From Nitrospira sp. (GTDB taxonomy: Bacteria > Nitrospirota > Nitrospiria > Nitrospirales > Nitrospiraceae), in assembly GCA_022226955.1 (NCBI GenBank), contig CP092079.1:1209053-1273052 (forward strand): DNA of 64,000 nucleotides, written 5' to 3'. A model generated the notes under the pieces. It saw nothing but the letters and a program-made list of their open reading frames with translations. It was not told where the DNA came from and did no database searches. This document shows, piece after piece, positions 43,114 to 53,934 of this stretch. The position numbers and the translations under genes are program-made. Position 1 is the first letter of the stretch; each line of letters begins with the position of its first letter.

Positions 43114-45645
43114 TTAGAATTCCTGCGTCTGAAGCCGTACTCGATGCCAGTTGCGCCACTCGCACTCCCAAAGGCACTCTCGCAGCGCCACTGGCTGCAA
43201 CATCATCTCGCGCATGTTTTGTATCTGGATATCTGATGTCGAGAGACGCCCTGTCACGATGACCGCTCCATCCCGATCGGTTCTAACCACTTCGCTCCCA
43301 ACCGCGGAATAGGCTTCGACCACGTCAGCAGCAGGATGTCCATAAGAATTATGCCGGCCGACCGAGAATACCGCATAGCGAGGCCGAACCAATCCGATCC
43401 AGTGCCGGTCCAACGAACTGCGCGCGCCGTGATGAGGGACTTTGAGCACCGTCACCGGATCTTGGCCCATCGCCGTCAGACAACGAAGCCCGTCTGTTTC
43501 GATATCGCCGGCAAACAACATCCTGTGCTGTCCACAGGTCAATTGCACAACGACGGACTCGTTATTGAGGACTGTTCCGCTTAGACTCCGAACGGATGTC
43601 TCTCGATCTCGCGCCCCGCTCGGATTCAGCACCATGAGCCGGCAGCGCCCTTCTCGAACAACATCCTCTCCTCGCGTCGCGACATGAGGCTGGACAGTTC
43701 GCACTGCCACGGCCTCACGCAATTCTTTGAACAGCGGTTCAGGTCGCTCAATGCCCGTATGCCAAAACTCTCTGACTTCGAGATGGCGAATGATCCAGGG
43801 AAGTCCACCGACATGATCCTGTTGCGGATGCGTGGCAATGATATGGTCCAGCTTCCGAATTCCCTGATTCAGCAGAAATGGCGCAACGACGCTGCGCCCC
43901 ATGTCAAACCGTTCGTACCTTCTCCCACCGTCGATCAACACCGTTTTTCCATCTGGCAATTGCAAGACCGCACTGTCTCCCTGCCCGACATCGAGAAACG
44001 TGACTCGCCAGCGATCGCCGTCCGTGATCGGAGTACCAGACAATACCCAGCCGCCCAACGCCAGCGCGACAAGCACGGTCCCAATAGCCCGATGATGCCG
44101 AAACCGTAGAGCGCCAACTACCAAACACAGGCCTAGATAACAGACGAGCATGCTCCCCAAAGGAGGAGCAGGCACACGCCAGTCGCTTCCTGGAATCGTC
44201 GCACACCAATGCAACGCATTCACCATCCACTCCAGTAGATGCTCTTGAATCGATGCAAGCGGAAGGTCTCCAGTAGTCTGCACAAGCGCCACACATGCGG
44301 ATAACAGCCCGAGCGGAACGAGGATCATTCCTGTAAAGGGAACGGCGACCAAATTGGTGGCCAAACCCAGCCAGGGCACTTGATTGAAATACCAAGCCAC
44401 AAGCGGGGTTGTTGCCAGCGTTACCGCTGCGCCCACAATCACTGCCTCTCGAACATGACGCCCCCAGATCTCCCGCTTTGTGAGAGCTGGTTCATCAGAA
44501 TTATTCCGGCAAGACAATGCCGCCACGCCCCAGACGATGGCCAGCACCGATAGAAACGACAGTTGGAACGAAATATCTCCAATCGCACGCGGATCGTGCA
44601 AAAGAATTACGAGCGCCGCTCCAGCCAAGGCATGCAGCAGGTGACGCTCAGACCCAATCCACAAAGCAACTAGCCCCACGCAAATCATCATCCAGGCCCG
44701 CATGGTCGCGAGTTCAGCGCCGGCAAGGAGCGCATAGAACGTGACCACCAGCCATGTACAGATGATTGCCAGACGAGTCGGCGTGACAAATCTCGACATT
44801 CTCAACAGTATTGCAGATGGAACAGCGATAAATCCCCGGCGAGCCGCTCCAAACACGACGACTGCAATCAGGCCTAAATGCGACCCTGAGATTGAAAGCA
44901 AGTGGATTGTTCCCGTCGTCATAAACCATTCTTGCAAATCCTCTTGGACATATCCCCGCTCTCCGATCACGATCCCGAGAAACAGACCGCGAGCCGGCTG
45001 AGTCAGCGAGCCAATCGCTTTCTCTCGAATAACGCCTCTCCAGCGATCGATGCGCCCCCAACTGTTCCACCACCAGTTCGACTCGCGTGCAAACGAAAGC
45101 CGGCGAACGGCGTCAAATCCAGTAACTGTTCCCACGGCCTCGATGCCTTGCCGCTCAACATACACGGCATAATCGAACCCTCTTGGATTAAGGGATCCCG
45201 CAGGAACACGCAACCTTGTTCGAAACACGATTCTATCGCCTGCCCATACAGCATCGCCTGGGTCTCGCCACGTCAGCTTGATCCTGCGCACAAGCGGCAC
45301 GTCATCGGAACTTGCACTCAGGTCAACGATCATTGTCAGGCGAGATGGAGCATGTTGTACAAGGCCAATGATTCTCCCCGTATAGGTCGTATTCGATTCT
45401 GCCGAGAGATCCTTTGGAGGATGGCCTATTATCGGCGGCGTCACCCACGTCCAATAGATCACTCCCAGACAAAAGGCCGCACACCACTTAACACTATTCA
45501 CGTGATCGATCGCTCCGGCGCGTTCAACGACCGAGAGGACGAATATGAATACAAGTAAAACGAAGAGTATGCTGACGGGAAAGAATGGGAGGAACGAACC
45601 GGCGACAAGCCCGGTGAGAAAGGCGGCACAAAGGGATGGCAGCAT
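43114..45645 (-). CDS. comEC: ComEC/Rec2 DNA uptake channel
   Basis: An 843-residue protein with all three ComEC parts: an N-terminal DUF4131/OB-like region (about 25-190), the competence membrane domain with about ten hydrophobic segments (LLSISGSHLGLIAVVVFGAA is the hallmark), and a C-terminal metallo-beta-lactamase-like domain starting VTFLDVGQGDSAVLQLPDG with IIATHPQQDHVGGLPW, VLKVPHHGARSS and VFSVGRHNSYGHP. It would carry single-stranded DNA across the inner membrane. It follows glmM by 26 bases. ComEA is at 3614-4072. Confidence 0.95.
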   Translation of the reverse strand: MLPSLCAAFLTGLVAGSFLPFFPVSILFVLLVFIFVLSVVERAGAIDHVNSVKWCAAFCLGVIYWTWVTPPIIGHPPKDLSAESNTTYTGRIIGLVQHAPSRLTMIVDLSASSDDVPLVRRIKLTWRDPGDAVWAGDRIVFRTRLRVPAGSLNPRGFDYAVYVERQGIEAVGTVTGFDAVRRLSFARESNWWWNSWGRIDRWRGVIREKAIGSLTQPARGLFLGIVIGERGYVQEDLQEWFMTTGTIHLLSISGSHLGLIAVVVFGAARRGFIAVPSAILLRMSRFVTPTRLAIICTWLVVTFYALLAGAELATMRAWMMICVGLVALWIGSERHLLHALAGAALVILLHDPRAIGDISFQLSFLSVLAIVWGVAALSCRNNSDEPALTKREIWGRHVREAVIVGAAVTLATTPLVAWYFNQVPWLGLATNLVAVPFTGMILVPLGLLSACVALVQTTGDLPLASIQEHLLEWMVNALHWCATIPGSDWRVPAPPLGSMLVCYLGLCLVVGALRFRHHRAIGTVLVALALGGWVLSGTPITDGDRWRVTFLDVGQGDSAVLQLPDGKTVLIDGGRRYERFDMGRSVVAPFLLNQGIRKLDHIIATHPQQDHVGGLPWIIRHLEVREFWHTGIERPEPLFKELREAVAVRTVQPHVATRGEDVVREGRCRLMVLNPSGARDRETSVRSLSGTVLNNESVVVQLTCGQHRMLFAGDIETDGLRCLTAMGQDPVTVLKVPHHGARSSLDRHWIGLVRPRYAVFSVGRHNSYGHPAADVVEAYSAVGSEVVRTDRDGAVIVTGRLSTSDIQIQNMREMMLQPVALRECLWECEWRNWHRVRLQTQEF

Positions 45646-45671
45646 GAGCCTTCCCTGCGATGGAACCGCTA

Positions 45672-47021
45672 CTACGTGAGATGCGTGCGCACAAGACGCG
45701 CGAGATCTTCCGCCACTTCTTTGATCACCGCGTCCCGCTCGCCTTCGACCATGATTCGAAGGAGCGGTTCGGTTCCAGAATAGCGCACCAAAACGCGACC
45801 GTTTCCGTTCAACCGGCGCTCGCCTTCACGAATCGCCCGGTCGATATCCGGCACTGTTTCCAACTTCGGTTTCTGCTTAACCGTAATATTAAGCAGAATT
45901 TGCGGAACGGCGGACATCGTCTGCGCCAATTCTGACAGCGGCTTCCCCGTCCGCTTCATCAAGGAGATCATTTGGAGCGCGGAGATTAAACCATCGCCCG
46001 TCGTATTATGATCCAAGAAGATGAAATGCCCGGACTGTTCGCCACCGAAGTTGTAACCTTCGGCAAGCATGCGCTCGAGGAGGTAGCGGTCCCCCACGGG
46101 AGTTCGAAGCAACTTAACGCCTGCTTTGGCCATGCATAGCTCAAGTCCGAAATTGCTCATGACCGTCCCGACCAGCGTTTGCTTGGCCAGCAATCCATTC
46201 TGATGCAGATCGAGCCCCAAGGCCGCCATCACATGATCGCCGTCAACGATTGTCCCCTGCTCGCACACAAAGATCGCTCGATCGGCATCCCCGTCAAGTG
46301 CGATCCCGATGTCTGCCTTGTGACGGCGCACGGCTTCCTGCAGTTGATCGGGATGCACCGCCCCGCACCCGGCATTGATATTCATGCCATTGGGCTCGCA
46401 CCCAATCACCTCAACCTTCGCTCCAAGCTCTCGCAAGACCTTCGGCGCCAGCTTATAAGCCGCTCCGTTGGCGCAATCGACAACCAACTTGATTCCCTGG
46501 AAGTCCATCTCGCGAGGCAGAGACCGCTTGGCAAATTCAATATAGCGCCCCTCCGCATCATCGATACGAAACGCCTTGCCGATTAAATCCGCCGTGGGAC
46601 GCAGATGGCTGATCTCGTTTGAGACAATTAAGTCCTCAATGCGGGCTTCCATATCATCCGGCAATTTAAAGCCGTTGCTCGAAAAGAACTTAATACCGTT
46701 GTCTTGATACGCATTGTGCGACGCCGATATCACGACCCCGGCATCCGCGCGAAGACTCCTGGTCAAAAAGGCAATGGCCGGCGTCGGCATCGGCCCCACC
46801 AACAGCACATCCACGCCCATGGAACAGATGCCGGCCGTGAGTGCGGACTCCAGCATATAGCCGGAGATGCGCGTATCCTTCCCAATCACGATTTGATGGC
46901 GGCCAGCCCGTCGCATAAACAAATGGGCGGCCGCGCGGCCCAGTTGCATCGCCGTTTCACTTGTCATGGGCTCCAGATTGGCCACCCCTCGAATCCCGTC
47001 AGTCCCAAATAATTTACGCAT
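45672..47021 (-). CDS. glmM: Phosphoglucosamine mutase
   Basis: A 449-residue enzyme that converts glucosamine-6-P to glucosamine-1-P for UDP-GlcNAc. [12 protein letters not shown] at the start, phosphoserine S101 in [16 protein letters not shown], the metal loop [18 protein letters not shown] and [12 protein letters not shown] are all present. ATG 47021 (AGGAAG upstream) overlaps the folP stop by 8 bases. UDP-GlcNAc made here also feeds the polysaccharide operon. Confidence 0.97.
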   Translation of the reverse strand: MRKLFGTDGIRGVANLEPMTSETAMQLGRAAAHLFMRRAGRHQIVIGKDTRISGYMLESALTAGICSMGVDVLLVGPMPTPAIAFLTRSLRADAGVVISASHNAYQDNGIKFFSSNGFKLPDDMEARIEDLIVSNEISHLRPTADLIGKAFRIDDAEGRYIEFAKRSLPREMDFQGIKLVVDCANGAAYKLAPKVLRELGAKVEVIGCEPNGMNINAGCGAVHPDQLQEAVRRHKADIGIALDGDADRAIFVCEQGTIVDGDHVMAALGLDLHQNGLLAKQTLVGTVMSNFGLELCMAKAGVKLLRTPVGDRYLLERMLAEGYNFGGEQSGHFIFLDHNTTGDGLISALQMISLMKRTGKPLSELAQTMSAVPQILLNITVKQKPKLETVPDIDRAIREGERRLNGNGRVLVRYSGTEPLLRIMVEGERDAVIKEVAEDLARLVRTHLT

Positions 47022-47901
47022 AATCTTCCTGTTTTGAAGCAAGAGCCGCCGCACGAATCGCTGCGGCAACCATCACGACATCCTTCATACTCGCCACATC
47101 GTGCACGCGAACGATCGACGCGCCACGATCCACCGCCAGCGCAACGGCCGCCGCGGTCCCCCACTCCCGATCCCGCACTGAACGATCGAGAATTTTCCCG
47201 AGAAATGCTTTTCGCGAGACTCCCACCAACATAGGGCAGCCAAGTTGATCGAATGAGGACAAGCGGTTCAAGAGATCCAAGTTATGTACCAGCAGCTTAC
47301 CAAAACCGAACCCCGGATCAAGCACGATCTGGCTTTTCGCAATCCCGGCTCCTTCTGCAGCGGCGATCCGCTCGAGAAAGAACATCCGCACATCGTCTGC
47401 TACGTTATCATACCTAGGATTTTTCTGCATCGTCGCCGGCATGCCCTGCATATGCATCATCACGACCCCGGCGCCATACTGCGCTACCACGGCTGCCATA
47501 TTGGGGTCGAAACGCATCGCAGTCACATCATTCACAATCGAAGCGCCCATATTGAGCGCTTCCCGAGCCACCCGCGACTTCATCGTATCCACAGAAATAG
47601 GCACAGCCGTCCGCTTCGCCACCTCATGCAAAACAGGCAGTACGCGATCCATCTCCTCCTGTTCGCCGACTGGCGCCGCCCCAGGCCTCGTCGACTCAGC
47701 GCCCAAATCGAGAATATTCGCACCCTGTTCAACGAGCCTCATTGCTTGATCGACCGCTTGATCGACCGTCGCATAGCACCCCCCATCCGAAAAGGAATCC
47801 GGAGTGATGTTGACAATACCCATCAGGAGCGGACAGTCCAGGATTGGAATCAGCCGTCCCTTCGCAAGCAAGGTATAGTTTTTCACCAAAGCCCTCCGCA
47901 T
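47014..47901 (-). CDS. folP: Dihydropteroate synthase
   Basis: A 295-residue folate enzyme that joins p-aminobenzoate to hydroxymethyl-dihydropterin diphosphate. [14 protein letters not shown] (28-41), [33 protein letters not shown] and GVSRKAFLG are the family blocks. The frame is open further upstream, but that DNA encodes no conserved residues; ATG 47901 is the best start though no clear Shine-Dalgarno is seen. It follows ftsH and overlaps glmM, the usual ftsH-folP-glmM order. Confidence 0.95.
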   Translation of the reverse strand: MRRALVKNYTLLAKGRLIPILDCPLLMGIVNITPDSFSDGGCYATVDQAVDQAMRLVEQGANILDLGAESTRPGAAPVGEQEEMDRVLPVLHEVAKRTAVPISVDTMKSRVAREALNMGASIVNDVTAMRFDPNMAAVVAQYGAGVVMMHMQGMPATMQKNPRYDNVADDVRMFFLERIAAAEGAGIAKSQIVLDPGFGFGKLLVHNLDLLNRLSSFDQLGCPMLVGVSRKAFLGKILDRSVRDREWGTAAAVALAVDRGASIVRVHDVASMKDVVMVAAAIRAAALASKQEDYA

Positions 47902-48012
47902 GTGCGCTGACCGCACTACGCCCCGATATATACAGAGAATCAAACACTCAGACTGCGAAAGACGACAGACCACGACCGGCTGTTGTACCCACGGCGTCCA
48001 TCGAGTGACCGA

Positions 48013-48048
48013 TGCCGCGCTTCCGGTGCCAAAACAGGAAGCGCGGCA
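48013..48048. other. Strong hairpin between ftsH and folP
   Basis: A perfect 12-bp inverted repeat (48013-48024 with 48037-48048; arm TGCCGCGCTTCC) around a 12-base loop, 17 bases after the ftsH stop. No T run follows on either strand, so it is more likely a processing/stability or attenuation element than an intrinsic terminator. Confidence 0.6.
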
Positions 48049-48064
48049 GGATGGTTGAAGCAGA

Positions 48065-49876
48065 TTAGGCAGGAACGGTCTGAGAGGAAGACTGCAACAG
48101 AATCGCATCGATTTCTGGTGCATCGAGTACTTCTTTTTCAAGCAACGCTTCAGCCAAGGCCTTCAAACTGACCATATTTTCAGTCAGAATCCGCTTGGCC
48201 CGCTCATAATTTTCTGTCACAAGACGTCTGATCTCAAGATCGATATCCAGCGCGATTTGATCGCTAAAGTCCCGCTTCGTAGCAATCTCACGACCCAGGA
48301 AAATTTCTTCTTCCTTCCGTCCGAACGTCAAAGGACCAAGCTTCTCGCTCATTCCCCACTCGCAGACCATCTTTCTCGCCAGGTCCGTCGCCCGTTCGAT
48401 ATCGTTTCCGGCTCCAGTGGTGACATGATTGAGAACCAGCTCTTCAGCGACGCGCCCTCCCATCAAAATGGCGAGGTTGTTGTACAGAAAATCTTTGGAG
48501 TAATTGTGCCGGTCATCGGTCGGCAACTGCATCGTGACGCCCAAAGCTCGCCCGCGCGGAATGATCGTGACTTTATGAACCGGGTCCGTACCAGGCAAGA
48601 GCTTTGCCATCAATGCATGGCCAGCCTCATGGTAGGCCGTTGTACGCTTTTCTTCGTCCGTGAGCATCATGCTTTTGCGCTCAGCGCCCATCAAGACCTT
48701 GTCTTTGGCCATTTCAAAATCGACGACCTCAACCTCTTTCTTATTCTGGCGCGCCGCCCATAGAGCGGCTTCATTCACAAGATTCTCCAGGTCCGCACCG
48801 GAAAAACCTGGCGTCCCACGGGCAATCTTTTCCAATTCAACATTGGCCGCCACCGGCACCTTCTTCGTGTGCACTTTCAGAATTTCAGAACGGCCCCTCA
48901 GATCAGGACGATTCACCACGACCTGCCGGTCAAAGCGGCCAGGCCGCAACAACGCGGGATCCAGCACATCCGGTCGATTGGTGGCCGCAATCAGAATCAC
49001 CCCTTCCGTCGTATCGAACCCGTCCATTTCAACCAATAGCTGATTCAGCGTCTGCTCGCGTTCATCGTGTCCGCCGCCTAAACCTGCGCCGCGCAACCGT
49101 CCGACTGCATCGATTTCATCAATAAAAATGATACAAGGGGCATGCTTCTTCCCCTGTTCGAACAAGTCGCGTACGCGTGACGCACCGACCCCCACAAACA
49201 TTTCGACGAAATCTGAGCCGCTGATGCTAAAGAAGGGGACCCCTGCCTCGCCGGCAATGGCCTTAGCCAGCAACGTCTTTCCGGTTCCAGGAGGACCAAC
49301 GATCAAAACACCCTTCGGAATTCTTCCACCAAGCTTTTGAAATTTACGCGGATCTCTGAGGAACTCGATGATTTCCAAAACTTCTTCCTTGGCCTCTTCA
49401 ACCCCCGCTACATCGGAAAAAGTAACCTTCTTTCTATCTTCCGTCAGCATCCGCGCCCGACTCTTCCCAAATGACAGCGCTTTATTCCCCCCGACTTGCA
49501 TCTGGCGCATCAGGAAGAACCAGAGTCCCAGGAACAAAATGAACGGCCCCCATGTCACCAGGAACGTGATGTACCACGGACTTTCTTCCGGCGGCTTCAC
49601 CTCGATCTGCACATCCTTCTCGCGTAATACCTTCACCAGGTCTGGATAATCCGGCGAAAATGTTCTAATTCTGGTCTTGTCTTTCAAGACCGCGCTAATA
49701 TGATTTCCTTTAATAATGGCCTTTTCAATGTCGCCCTTATCAATCTTGGCCATGAAATCGCTGAATATCACATCTTCTTCGGGCGCGTGAGTCGGCACGC
49801 TGAACAGGTTGAACAGCAAAATCATAAACAAGCCGACGACCACCCAAAAGAGCAGGTTCTTCACCCTGGAATTCAT
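48065..49876 (-). CDS. ftsH: ATP-dependent zinc metalloprotease FtsH
   Basis: A 603-residue inner-membrane AAA+ protease that degrades membrane and unstable proteins. Two membrane segments (about 7-26 and 103-123) flank a periplasmic domain. Then come Walker A GPPGTGKT (194-201), Walker B FIDEID (251-256), the second region of homology with [20 protein letters not shown], and the M41 zinc site HEAGH (416-420). The C-terminus is short. It lies 112 bases after hpt. Confidence 0.98.
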   Translation of the reverse strand: MNSRVKNLLFWVVVGLFMILLFNLFSVPTHAPEEDVIFSDFMAKIDKGDIEKAIIKGNHISAVLKDKTRIRTFSPDYPDLVKVLREKDVQIEVKPPEESPWYITFLVTWGPFILFLGLWFFLMRQMQVGGNKALSFGKSRARMLTEDRKKVTFSDVAGVEEAKEEVLEIIEFLRDPRKFQKLGGRIPKGVLIVGPPGTGKTLLAKAIAGEAGVPFFSISGSDFVEMFVGVGASRVRDLFEQGKKHAPCIIFIDEIDAVGRLRGAGLGGGHDEREQTLNQLLVEMDGFDTTEGVILIAATNRPDVLDPALLRPGRFDRQVVVNRPDLRGRSEILKVHTKKVPVAANVELEKIARGTPGFSGADLENLVNEAALWAARQNKKEVEVVDFEMAKDKVLMGAERKSMMLTDEEKRTTAYHEAGHALMAKLLPGTDPVHKVTIIPRGRALGVTMQLPTDDRHNYSKDFLYNNLAILMGGRVAEELVLNHVTTGAGNDIERATDLARKMVCEWGMSEKLGPLTFGRKEEEIFLGREIATKRDFSDQIALDIDLEIRRLVTENYERAKRILTENMVSLKALAEALLEKEVLDAPEIDAILLQSSSQTVPA

Positions 49877-49988
49877 CCAGATCTCCTTCGTGGAAACGTT
49901 AAATCAGAGGAAAACGCATTGCATAACGCCACTGAATGTGAGTGATGTTAACACAGGGGCGACAAAAGTGACAATATCGAGTCCAAAC

Positions 49989-50528
49989 TTACGTCTCTTC
50001 TTCCGTGAGATCCAAAACTGCTAGATACGGCAAATTTCGATATTGTTGCTGATAGTCCAGTCCGTACCCGACCACATAATGATTCGGAATCTTGAAACCC
50101 TCGTAATCAACCTGCACCACAACTTGCCGGCGGTCCGGTTTGCTTAACAACGTGCAGACCTTCAGCGAACGCGGTTTCTTTTTCGCGAACGTCTTCAGCA
50201 AATACTGAACCGTCAACCCCGAATCGACAATATCCTCGACCAGCAACACATCCTTGCCCTTTATCGATTCGGTGAGATCGGTAACGAGCTTTACCTTGCC
50301 CGACGTCTTGGTCTTGCTGCCGTAACTGGAGACCACGATGAAGTCGATGTGAATTGGAATCCGGATGGCGCGAGCCAGGTCCGCGTAAAAGGCATAGGCT
50401 CCCTTGAGCACCCCCACCAATACCAAGTCTTTACCCGCGTAGTCGGCGCTAATCTGCTTGCCCAATTCCCGGATACGGGTCCGCATCTGTTCCTGCGTCA
50501 CAATCGGCCGGCCAAATACACGCTTCAT
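49989..50528 (-). CDS. hpt: Hypoxanthine phosphoribosyltransferase
   Basis: A 179-residue purine salvage enzyme. The PRPP-binding motif is VLLVEDIVDSGLTVQYLL; KGAYAFYADLARAI and FIVVSSYGSKTKTSGKV are also typical. ATG 50528 starts one base after the tilS stop, the common tilS-hpt-ftsH order. The only Shine-Dalgarno-like run (GGAGGGAG) is rather far upstream, about 13 bases, inside the tilS end. Confidence 0.95.
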   Translation of the reverse strand: MKRVFGRPIVTQEQMRTRIRELGKQISADYAGKDLVLVGVLKGAYAFYADLARAIRIPIHIDFIVVSSYGSKTKTSGKVKLVTDLTESIKGKDVLLVEDIVDSGLTVQYLLKTFAKKKPRSLKVCTLLSKPDRRQVVVQVDYEGFKIPNHYVVGYGLDYQQQYRNLPYLAVLDLTEEET

Positions 50529-50529
50529 G

Positions 50530-52002
50530 CTAATGCACTCCCTCCGCACCCGACATCTCATCCATACTGACGACCACACATCGGCGTGTATGGTCATTCA
50601 CTTGAAACCGCTCGTCCGGCCGAAATCCCAACACCCCCACAATCCCCTGAGGAGAATCCAGAATCGGAATTTCCCTACGCCGAGACAGGGGAACCTTGAG
50701 ATCCATAAAATAGTCCTGAAGTTTTTTCGACCGACCCTTCATGCCCGACGGAATAAAGCGATCCCCGGCCTTCCATGATCGGATGTGCAACGGATACGAC
50801 AGCAGGTCCGCATCGACGATCATTCGCCATCCCGAGGGCGCCGCCAATCGATGCGCCGCTTCACGCGTCTCTTCTTGTACTCGAATTCGCCGCTTCGTAC
50901 CAGCCCATTCGACAATGGAAGGGATCTGTACCGAAAACTGCTGGACGACCGTCTGGGACTCCCGCGGACAGGCACTGACGTGAGCCGGCTGCAAGCGTAG
51001 CGCATTCGGAATCACTCGAACCTGTACATTACCGGCGCAATGCAGCCCCCCCGCTCCCGTGAGCCAGAATAACCGGCGTACCGCCTCTACCGTCGCGAAA
51101 CTAGGAGCCCGCAGGCTTGAATGCATGCGGCGAAAGACCTCGCGCAAGAGCCTGCGTTGCAACGCCAGCGGTTGGGCCTGAAAACCTTGCCGATCAATGG
51201 CGTACCCCGCACCATCTGGCTGAACCAGCACTCCATACAAACCGACCGTCAGCTCCTCCAGATACCGATCGTCCTCACGGCAGATATCACCCATTCGGCA
51301 CAACGCATCGACAGCGGCTGGTGCGATTTGGTTCAGGACGGGAAGCAGCTGGTGACGGATGCGGTTCCGCGCATAGATCGGTTTCGCATTACTGGAATCC
51401 TGCCGATACGCTTGCCCTGTCGCATTCAGAAAATCCAGCACCTTCTGGCGCCTGATCTCATACAAGGGGCGAATAATCATTCCGTCGCGTTGAGCCGGCA
51501 TACCAGCTAGCCCCGCGATCCCAGCTCCGCGCAACATCCAAAGCAAGATCGTTTCAGCCTGATCGTCGGCTGTATGGCCAACGGCAATGCGATCCGCACC
51601 GACGTCTTCGGCCAGCTTCGCCATAGCACGATAGCGCACATCGCGCGCCTGAGCCTGAAGGGAAACCCGTGGCTGGCGAGTCCGAGCATCCAATGACACG
51701 CAGCGAAGCGGCACATTTAGCGACGCGCATAGCGCCGCCGCAAACGCCTGATCCTCATCGGACTCCTGCCCGCGAAGACCGTAATTGAAATGAACCGCCG
51801 TCAGTCGCAAACGCCAACGAGGGATCAGACGATGGAGAAGTATCAACAGCGCCACAGAGTCAGGCCCCCCGGATAGGGCAACGAGCAGATGATGCCCAGG
51901 CTCAAACAACCCGCGCGCACGCACCGTCTTGACGACCCGGTGCAATACCGGAGGCCAGGCCCTCCGCGACACACGTTGTTCGACCATGGCCATACTCGCC
52001 AT
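50530..52002 (-). CDS. tilS: tRNA(Ile)-lysidine synthetase
   Basis: A 490-residue enzyme that changes C34 of tRNA-Ile(CAU) to lysidine with ATP. The PP-loop SGGPDS is at 44-49, followed by HFNYGLRGQESDEDQ, and GHTADDQAETILLWMLRGAG. The C-terminal TilS domain with FIPSGMKGRSKKLQDYFMDL is complete. The start overlaps the ribF stop by one base (TAATG); ATG 51993 is a possible alternative. Confidence 0.96.
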   Translation of the reverse strand: MASMAMVEQRVSRRAWPPVLHRVVKTVRARGLFEPGHHLLVALSGGPDSVALLILLHRLIPRWRLRLTAVHFNYGLRGQESDEDQAFAAALCASLNVPLRCVSLDARTRQPRVSLQAQARDVRYRAMAKLAEDVGADRIAVGHTADDQAETILLWMLRGAGIAGLAGMPAQRDGMIIRPLYEIRRQKVLDFLNATGQAYRQDSSNAKPIYARNRIRHQLLPVLNQIAPAAVDALCRMGDICREDDRYLEELTVGLYGVLVQPDGAGYAIDRQGFQAQPLALQRRLLREVFRRMHSSLRAPSFATVEAVRRLFWLTGAGGLHCAGNVQVRVIPNALRLQPAHVSACPRESQTVVQQFSVQIPSIVEWAGTKRRIRVQEETREAAHRLAAPSGWRMIVDADLLSYPLHIRSWKAGDRFIPSGMKGRSKKLQDYFMDLKVPLSRRREIPILDSPQGIVGVLGFRPDERFQVNDHTRRCVVVSMDEMSGAEGVH

Positions 52003-52949
52003 TATCCTGCCGACAGCGCACTGCGATGTTCTTGTAAAATTGCTTTGGCCCGTTCCACATCGACCGCGATCTGACGGCTCAGATCGGCTCCGCTGGGAAA
52101 CTTGGTATCGCCGCGCAGCCGCTGAAGAAACTGCACTTCAATAGACTCTCCATACAGATCCTGTTGCTCGTCCAGCAAATGGACTTCCATTAGCCGCTCG
52201 CCGACATCGAACGTCGGCCGCGATCCGATATAGGCCACGGAGTCGAACCGTCGTTGATTCCAGACGGTCACCGTCGCATACACTCCATTCGGCGGGACCA
52301 CTCGCTCAACCGGCAACCGCACGTTCGCCGTTGGCCAGCCTAACTCCTGTCCCCGCTGCGCGCCAGGCATGACGACTCCCCTTATCGCATACTGCCGTCC
52401 CAGCAACCGGGCCGCGAGATCGACCTGTCCCTCTTGCACCAATTTACGCACCCGTGTGGAGCTGACGATGCCACCGTCGGCAAGCACCGGCGAGACAGGC
52501 GTCACGGAACAGCCGAATCGTTTCCCCATCACCGTTAACGAAGCGATATTGCCCGTGCGCCCCTTGCCGAACACAAAGTGCTGCCCGACAAAAATCTGCC
52601 GCACGCGCAACCCGCGATACAACACCGTTTCGACAAAGGTCTCCGGCGAAAGACTTGCGAACGCTGGATCGAACTCAAGCACAACGACTTCATCCACCCC
52701 CGCATCCTCGAAGCGTTGCAACTTTTCGTCAGGGCTCGTGAGAAACTTCAAGTCGACGTGGGGAGCGAGGATCTTGACCGGATGGGGATCGAACGTCAGC
52801 ACCAGCGCCGTGCCTTCCATCCGGCGCGCCGTCTCCACGACCGTCTGCAGCAGCGAGCGATGGCCGAGATGATGGCCATCGAAATTGCCGACCGTCGCCA
52901 CGGGATAGGCCCGCGCACCGCCGCCTGAGTATCCGCGTGTCACCTTCAT
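52002..52949 (-). CDS. ribF: Bifunctional riboflavin kinase/FAD synthetase
   Basis: A 315-residue enzyme giving FMN then FAD. The N-terminal nucleotidyltransferase has ATVGNFDGHHLGHRSLL, TFDPHPVKIL and GGIVSSTRVRKLV; the C-terminal kinase has GQELGWPTANVRLP, PPNGVYATVTVW and EVHLLD. ATG 52949 lies 7 bases after hemB; the Shine-Dalgarno is weak (GAGC). Flavins made here serve, among others, lpdA. Confidence 0.96.
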   Translation of the reverse strand: MKVTRGYSGGGARAYPVATVGNFDGHHLGHRSLLQTVVETARRMEGTALVLTFDPHPVKILAPHVDLKFLTSPDEKLQRFEDAGVDEVVVLEFDPAFASLSPETFVETVLYRGLRVRQIFVGQHFVFGKGRTGNIASLTVMGKRFGCSVTPVSPVLADGGIVSSTRVRKLVQEGQVDLAARLLGRQYAIRGVVMPGAQRGQELGWPTANVRLPVERVVPPNGVYATVTVWNQRRFDSVAYIGSRPTFDVGERLMEVHLLDEQQDLYGESIEVQFLQRLRGDTKFPSGADLSRQIAVDVERAKAILQEHRSALSAG

Positions 52950-52956
52950 GCCAAGC

Positions 52957-53928
52957 TCAACGCAACTGCCTGACGGCATCCTTGGCGAAGTAGGTCAAAA
53001 TGAGATCGGCTCCGGCCCGCCGGATCGAGAGCAGCGATTCCATCATGGCGCGCGTTTCATCCAGCCAGCCGGCGCGCCCCGCGGCCTTAATCATGCTGTA
53101 CTCGCCGCTGACTTGATACGCCGCAATGGGAAGCAACGTCCGCGCGCGCGCCTGCGCAATAATATCCAGATAGGGCATGGCCGGTTTCACCATGACGATA
53201 TCGGCCCCTTCCTCCACGTCCGAATCGATTTCGCGTAACGCTTCACGCCCGTTAGCCGGATCCATCTGATACGATTGGCGGTCGCCGAACTGCGGACTCG
53301 AATACGCGGCATCCCGAAAGGGAGCATAGAAACAAGACGAGAATTTTGCCGCGTAGGCCATGATCGGCAGTTCAGGAAAACCCGCTTGATCGAGCTCCGC
53401 GCGAATCGCCGCCACTCGTCCATCCATCATATCGGAAGGGGCGACCATGTCGGCGCCGGCTTCGGCATGCGTCCGGGCCATCGTCCGCAGACATTCCAGC
53501 GTTTCATCGTTGAGAATCTTGCCGTCTTTCACGATGCCGCAATGGCCATGATCCGTATATTCATCAATGCACACATCCGTAATCACGGCCAGACCCGGCA
53601 CCTGATCCTTCACCGCCTTAATCGCCCGCTGGACGATCCCGTTCGGATCATATCCCGATGTCCCCCGATCATCCTTCTTCGCGGGAATGCCGAACAGGAT
53701 AATCGCGGGAATGCCAAGCGACTGAACCTCCGCGGCCTCCTTCACCAACAGATCGACCGACAGCCGGAACTGGCCAGGCATCGACCCGATTTCCTCGCGC
53801 CGGCCCTGCCCCTCGACGACAAACAAGGGATAAATAAAATCGGCCGGAGACAGCACGGTTTCCCGCACCATCCGTCGAAAAGCATCCTGTTGCCGCAGCC
53901 GCCGAAGCCGCTGGATCGGAAATGCCAT
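52957..53928 (-). CDS. hemB: Delta-aminolevulinic acid dehydratase (porphobilinogen synthase)
   Basis: A 323-residue enzyme that joins two aminolevulinates to porphobilinogen. The Schiff-base lysines are K195 (MAYAAKFSS) and K248 ([12 protein letters not shown]). The metal loop reads [15 protein letters not shown]120 and C130 of the zinc triad are present, but the middle cysteine is D122. It is thus intermediate between the Zn (CxCx7C) and Mg (Asp) types. It lies between the CBS gene and ribF in a haem-biosynthesis run. Confidence 0.96.
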   Translation of the reverse strand: MAFPIQRLRRLRQQDAFRRMVRETVLSPADFIYPLFVVEGQGRREEIGSMPGQFRLSVDLLVKEAAEVQSLGIPAIILFGIPAKKDDRGTSGYDPNGIVQRAIKAVKDQVPGLAVITDVCIDEYTDHGHCGIVKDGKILNDETLECLRTMARTHAEAGADMVAPSDMMDGRVAAIRAELDQAGFPELPIMAYAAKFSSCFYAPFRDAAYSSPQFGDRQSYQMDPANGREALREIDSDVEEGADIVMVKPAMPYLDIIAQARARTLLPIAAYQVSGEYSMIKAAGRAGWLDETRAMMESLLSIRRAGADLILTYFAKDAVRQLR

Positions 53929-53934
53929 GCCGTC

